Source of the DNA: Macrostomum hystrix
Taxonomy: Eukaryota > Platyhelminthes > Macrostomidae
NCBI GenBank assembly: GCA_950097015.1
Contig: CATNEN010000038.1
Coordinates: forward strand, 9,940,001 to 10,004,000
Length of the DNA stretch: 64,000 nt
Reading direction: 5' to 3'
In this document: positions 62,001 through 64,000 of the stretch, piece by piece
Layout of the letters: each line of letters opens with the position of its first letter
How positions within the stretch are numbered: the first letter of the stretch is position 1
Made by a program: the position numbers and the translations under genes
The notes under the pieces: model-generated
The model's input: the letters and a program-made list of their open reading frames with translations, nothing else
Told to the model about the DNA's origin: nothing
The model's database searches: none

Positions 62001-64000
62001 CTGCTTTCTTCAGTTCACCCAGCTGTTAAATAAGCAGCATCAGCTGGGGTAATTGAGGATTGAGGTTGGGTGTGGCGTTCCCCCCAGTCCATGGACTGAA
62101 CAGCCTTCAAATGCCACCACGAAATAGCTGCGGCTTTGCTGTCGGCTGCACATTTATATTATTATTTCGATTTTTTGCCGCAATTTTCATTTTCATTTTC
62201 AAGTATGGTTGTACACAGTATGGCTGTACGCAGTTTGATTGTACACAGTGTAGTTGTACACAGTATAGTTGTACCCAGTATGTTTGTACACATTAAGGAT
62301 TGTGCACAGTATGTTTGTACACATTAAGGATTGTGCACAGTATGTTTGTACACATTAAGGATTGTGCACAGTATGTTTGTACACATTAAGGATTGTGCAC
62401 AGTATGTTTGTACACATTAAGGATTGTGCACAGTATGTTTGTACACATTAAGGATTGTGCACAGTATGTTTGTACACATTAAGGATTGTGCACAGAATGT
62501 TTGTACACATTAAGGATTGTGCACAGTATGTTTGTACACATTAAGGATTGTGCACAGTATGTTTGTACACATTAAGGATTGTGCACAGTATGTTTGTACA
62601 CATTAAGGATTGTGCACAGTATGGTTGAACAGTATGGTTGTACACAGTATGGTTGTACACAGTATAGTTGTACACATTATAGTTGTGCGCAGTATGGTTG
62701 TCGCCTACCTGTAGATTTTGACTAGCAGAGTGCCATAAGTTACGGCGAATCCGATCTCTCGCAGCCAGGGAATGATAAAGCAGATCTCAAAGCTTGGTTG
62801 CAGGTACATTAAGAACACCTGGCCGGGTTGTTTGTTTTGGAGTGAAAGCAAAATTAATCAAAGCCTTTCTACAGTGCAGAAATTATCTGAGCTAACAGTC
62901 CACGCAGGTGCAAATTCTGATCTTGGGGTTACTAACCGTTGAGTATAGCAGCAGGATGCCAACTAGAAATATCTCAAGAAGAATCCAAACCGAAGCTTTG
63001 ATTATCTGGAATAATTTTACTGCGCTTTAAGATTCGGAGAATTGGGATTCGGAGAATTGGGATTCGGAGAATTGGGATCCGAGAATCGGGATCCGGAGAA
63101 TTGGGATCCGGAGAATCGGGATCCGGAGAATCGGAGAATTAGGAGAATTCGGAGAATTAGGATTTGGAGAATTGTGATTCGGGGAATTTGGATTCGGAAA
63201 ATTGGGATTCGGAGAATTTGGGATTCGGAAAATTTGGATTCGGAGAATTTGGGATTCGGAGAATCGGGATTCGGAGAATTGGGATTCGGAGAATCGGGAT
63301 TCGGAGAATCGGGATTCGGAGAATCGGGATTCGGAGAATCGGGATTCGGAGAATTGGGATTCGGAGAATTGGGATCCGGAGAATCGGAGAATTAGGAGAA
63401 TTCGGAGAATTAGGATTTGGAGAATTGTGATTCGGGGAATTTGGATTCGGAAAATTGGGATTCGGAGAATTTGGGATTCGGAAAATTTGGATTCGGAGAA
63501 TTTGGGATTCGGAGAATCGGGATTCGGAGAATTGGGATTCGGAGAATCGGGATTCGGAGAATCGGGATTCGGAGAATCGGGATTCGGAGAATCGGGATTC
63601 GGAGAATCGGGATTCGGAGAATCGGGATTCGGAGAAGTTGGATTCGGAGAATCGGGATTCGGAGAATCGGGGTTTGGAGAAGTTGGATTCGGAGAAGTTG
63701 GATTCGGAGAATTTGGGATTCGGAGAATCGGGATTCGGAGAATTGGGATTCGGAGAATCGGGATTCAGAGAATTGGGATTCGGAGAATTGGGATTCGGAG
63801 AATTGGGATTCGGAGAATCGGGATTCGGAGAATCGGGATTCGGAGAATCGGGATTCGGAGAAGTGGGACTTCGAAGCAGCAGCTCACTCTGTTTTTCCTT
63901 GTTTTAAACACAATGCCAGCAACCAGCAGGCAGACGGTCATGCAGAAGGTCTGGATCACCAGTGGGAGAGCTCGCAGCGTGTCCAGGTCGTACTTGATCA
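50492..64000 (-). CDS. GPR158/smog-like class C GPCR (3' part of gene)
   Basis: Nine exons on the minus strand join without a frame break: 63888-64000 (continues past the window), 62937-63005, 62709-62818, 59749-60035, 59512-59650, 58463-58568, 56883-57053, 56220-56332, 50492-50765. The product has all seven TMs in the order and loop lengths of GPR158/GPR179 and insect smog: ILLEIFLVGILLLYST (TM2), WLREIGFAVTYGTLLVKIYR (TM3), AIVTVAVGFMSAWTA (TM4), AEMAFLALGLFYCYCVRSAP (TM5), HMTVTVTAALVIGPR (TM7), then NPEDIRAELKRLYTQLEIFK, a conserved helix after TM7. In vertebrates GPR158 is a glycine-responsive receptor that binds RGS7-Gbeta5; fly smog responds to Fog. The extracellular ligand-binding part lies outside the window. 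The last intron is 5.4 kb and carries a Tc1-like element. Confidence 0.93.
50888..51095 (-). mobile_element. Degenerate SINE C
   Basis: Reverse complement: CCCTTGAGGGCCAACCTG, CTATGTGAGTTTGTGCCTGC and GCTTGTGTGCTCAACAG. Many differences from the consensus. Last intron of the GPR158-like gene. Confidence 0.65.
51096..51980. other. Intron sequence, unassigned
   Basis: Nothing recognised in the last intron of the GPR158-like gene before the Tc1-like element. Confidence 0.35.
51981..52872 (-). mobile_element. Tc1/mariner-like DNA transposon, deleted copy
   Basis: 892 bp between TA dinucleotides. The terminal inverted repeats 51981-52133 and 52720-52872 are 153 bp and almost identical (one mismatch noticed). 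Each repeat holds the direct repeat GCTATGTGGAAC near its outer end (51994-52005) and inner end (52100-52111), the IR/DR layout of some Tc1-like elements. Between them lies part of a DDE transposase on the minus strand. GATGCTTA is also found just outside both ends. Confidence 0.88.
52257..52586 (-). pseudogene. DDE transposase fragment of the Tc1-like element
   Basis: 109-aa frame. MDGPNFHRN holds the second catalytic Asp region and ILPPYSQFLNPTE the third catalytic position of the IS630/Tc1 DDE_3 domain, followed by FTNSALKSNLKNRL. Upstream, in another frame, FLGQTQQRFQEFLDHLADRC continues the domain, so a frameshift separates them. The first catalytic Asp and the DNA-binding domain are missing, so the element cannot move on its own. 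Confidence 0.8.
53048..53345 (-). mobile_element. SINE C, near full-length minus copy
   Basis: Reverse complement: GGTGAGTGGCAGAGCGGATA, CAAGCACGGTGACATG, GTGCCTGCGTACGGTATC and GCAGAATTGCCTCCTCGC. In the last intron of the GPR158-like gene. Confidence 0.82.
53346..55479. other. Intron sequence, unassigned
   Basis: About 2.1 kb of AT-rich intron. A 71-aa + frame at 54641-54856 has no recognisable motif. Confidence 0.35.
55480..55580 (-). mobile_element. tRNA-like SINE fragment, separate type
   Basis: The reverse complement has an A-box-like GGACCAGTGGGTAGCCTG and a B-box GGGGGTTCAATTCCCGAC; it differs from families A, B and C in the segment between. No intact acceptor stem, so not called a tRNA gene. 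Confidence 0.5.
56220..56332 (-). CDS. GPR158-like exon, conserved post-TM helix
   Basis: 113 nt, phase 0 in after ACCCACAG, phase 2 out at GTGAGT. AELKRLYTQLEIFKTKVMRK and NPHISKRKGGRKQTHRR; in vertebrate homologs the corresponding helix is near the RGS7-Gbeta5 contact. Confidence 0.9.
56365..56590 (-). mobile_element. SINE C, minus member of a head-to-head pair
   Basis: Reverse complement: GGCACCAAGTTCCCTGAGCT, CACCAAGGCACAGTGAAAAT and GAGTGCGTGTGTGCTCAGGA. It borders the GPR158-like exon 56220-56332 and faces a plus copy. Confidence 0.8.
56600..56855 (+). mobile_element. SINE C, plus member of a head-to-head pair
   Basis: AACGAGGTCCCTGAGCTCGA, TCGCGGCGAGGCCACATTTA, GAGTCAGCGAAATGGGCAGA and CAGCCCTCCTGCAATT, ending 27 bp before the exon 56883-57053 donor. 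The middle is partly deleted. Confidence 0.82.
56883..57053 (-). CDS. GPR158-like exon, membrane-proximal tail
   Basis: 171 nt, phases 0-0, acceptor TTCGCCAG. LWFVHNPPKNSMNSRSLMYS to EINITDMNPEDIR. The donor is GCAAGT, so the intron is probably of the GC-AG class. Confidence 0.88.
57250..58220 (+). repeat. 16-bp minisatellite, CTCCCCTGTCTCATCT type
   Basis: About 60 units of CTCTCCCCTGTCTCAT and variants (CCTCTG, CCCGTG, CTTCCC), with a partial higher-order order. Fills most of the intron between the TM7 exon and the next exon. Same unit as the array in the hAT-like element at 3940-4300. Long + frames (up to 377 aa, LSHLSSVSSLPCLIS-type) are artefacts. Confidence 0.96.
58463..58568 (-). CDS. 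GPR158-like exon, TM7
   Basis: 106 nt, phase 2 in after AATTTCAG, phase 0 out at GTGGGT. HFVWNTLHPDYLYLMYFARC and HMTVTVTAALVIGPR. Confidence 0.92.
58828..58860 (+). repeat. CTG trinucleotide repeat 1
   Basis: About 10 CTG units in the intron between the TM7 and TM5-TM6 exons. Confidence 0.9.
58986..59026 (+). repeat. CTG trinucleotide repeat 2
   Basis: About 13 CTG units, 125 bp from the first tract. Confidence 0.9.
59440..59503 (+). repeat. GACA/AGACAC microsatellite
   Basis: Imperfect (GACA)n ending four bases before the donor of exon 59512-59650. Confidence 0.9.
59512..59650 (-). CDS. GPR158-like exon, TM5-TM6
   Basis: 139 nt, phase 1 in after GTTTTAG, phase 2 out at GTGAGT. AEMAFLALGLFYCYCVRSAP and SAFSVELIVSLAYHIAR. 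Confidence 0.92.
59749..60035 (-). CDS. GPR158-like exon, ICL2-TM4-ECL2
   Basis: 287 nt, phase 2 in after CGCTGCAG, phase 1 out at GTGAGT. VLCSFQSRKAHRVHVRDRD, LLKYLTAIVTVAVGFMSAWT, then a 40-residue loop with DCGQEAVRHRL and the conserved VCAVGYWEAV. Confidence 0.92.
60122..60300 (-). mobile_element. SINE C fragment
   Basis: The reverse complement includes CGCCCTTGAGGGCCAACCTC, CAAGGCACTGTAAAG and the terminal CCCACAACCCTTCTG. Inside the large intron before the TM4 exon. Confidence 0.7.
60640..60850 (+). repeat. 11-bp minisatellite, TTCCTCATGTC
   Basis: About 15 units of TTCCTCATGTC with longer variants (TTCCCCATGTATATC). Confidence 0.9.
60851..61904. other. Intron sequence, unassigned
   Basis: No exon found between 60851 and 61904; contains a short (GA)n at about 61708. 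Confidence 0.4.
61905..62120 (+). mobile_element. SINE B, best-preserved copy
   Basis: Head GGCTAGTGGTTAGAGCGTCG, B-box GGGGGTTCGATTCCCACC, body TTCAGTTCACCCAGCTGTTA, GCATCAGCTGGGGTAATTGA and CCAGTCCATGGACTGAACAG. In the 2.7-kb intron before the TM4 exon. Confidence 0.88.
62200..62700 (+). repeat. 15-bp and 31-bp minisatellite, GTACACAGTATGGTT type
   Basis: Outer units of about 15 bp (GTTGTACACAGTATG) flank about 11 units of 31 bp that combine GTTTGTACACATTAAGG with ATTGTGCACAGTAT. It ends at the donor of the TM3 exon (62709). Confidence 0.95.
62709..62818 (-). CDS. GPR158-like exon, TM3
   Basis: 110 nt, phase 0 in after CCGGCCAG, phase 2 out at GTAGGC. VFLMYLQPSFEICFIIPWLR then GFAVTYGTLLVKIYR. 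Confidence 0.92.
62937..63005 (-). CDS. GPR158-like exon, TM2
   Basis: 69 nt, phases 0-0, acceptor TTATTCCAG, donor GTTAGT. IIKASVWILLEIFLVGILLL is one of the best-matching stretches to GPR158. Confidence 0.9.
63030..63870 (+). repeat. 16-bp minisatellite, GATTCGGAGAATCGGG
   Basis: About 52 units, with 17-bp and degenerate variants. Two blocks of about 310 bp (from about 63050 and 63365) repeat the same variant order, including TTAGGAGAATTCGGAGAAT, so a higher-order duplication exists. Fills the intron between the TM1 and TM2 exons. Confidence 0.95.
63888..64000 (-). CDS. GPR158-like exon with TM1 (partial)
   Basis: Runs off the window. Reads IKYDLDTLRALPLVIQTFC and CLLVAGIVFKTRKNR, phase 0 out at GTGAGC. 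Confidence 0.88.

Noticed and set aside
63042-63907. Frames with GFGESGFGELGF and ENRDSENRD repeats
   Set aside because: Produced by the 16-bp array between receptor exons on the other strand.
1-64000. A single co-operating system formed by the neighbouring genes
   Set aside because: The genes belong to unrelated families on both strands with independent structure; adjacency in an animal genome is weak evidence for shared function.

Overview
The window is nuclear DNA from a bilaterian animal. Genes are split by GT-AG introns (one probable GC-AG), introns reach 12.5 kb, tRNA-derived SINEs are scattered throughout, and roughly a quarter of the window is tandem minisatellite. Receptor types and the FMRFamide-receptor-like TM7 sequence suit a lophotrochozoan such as a free-living flatworm, but that placement is inference; no marker here fixes the species.

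Six genes or gene parts are supported. (1) A class A neuropeptide-receptor-like GPCR on + (exons 336-792, 13348-13492, 13963-14746; 461 aa). Its first intron holds a 6.8-kb 16-bp minisatellite, a related 19-bp array and a hAT-like element, and its last-exon end plus 3' flank is tandemly duplicated. (2) A small single-pass membrane protein on - (17972-18313). (3) An adenosine-receptor-like GPCR on + (22910-23880) with most of the adenosine-pocket residues. (4) A GATAD1-like chromatin protein on + (31118-31921) without its zinc finger. (5) A divergent orphan GPCR on - (33387-34661). (6) A nine-CUB-domain single-pass membrane protein on - (37149-45486, 5' end not found). (7) A GPR158/smog-like class C GPCR on - (50492 to beyond 64000), carrying all seven TM segments, a post-TM7 helix and the C-terminal tail. 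Item 7 is the gene part that runs off the window.

The repeat landscape is rich. Three tRNA-derived SINE families are present: A (2 copies), B (about 5) and C (about 15), with two nested insertions. There is a Tc1/mariner-like element with 153-bp terminal inverted repeats carrying internal direct repeats, a GGTACC-rich foldback MITE with a target duplication, two hAT-like short elements that each contain a minisatellite, and at least ten minisatellite arrays (units 11, 16, 19, 20, 21, 31 and 36 bp), mostly in introns.

Four of the coding units are GPCRs from separate families, so the locus is receptor-rich, but nothing shows that they work as one system. I found no operon, CRISPR array, functional tRNA gene or obvious new pathway. 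The most unusual things are the minisatellite-in-transposon arrangements, the tandem duplication of a receptor's 3' end, and the nine-CUB receptor built of perfectly phase-matched exons.
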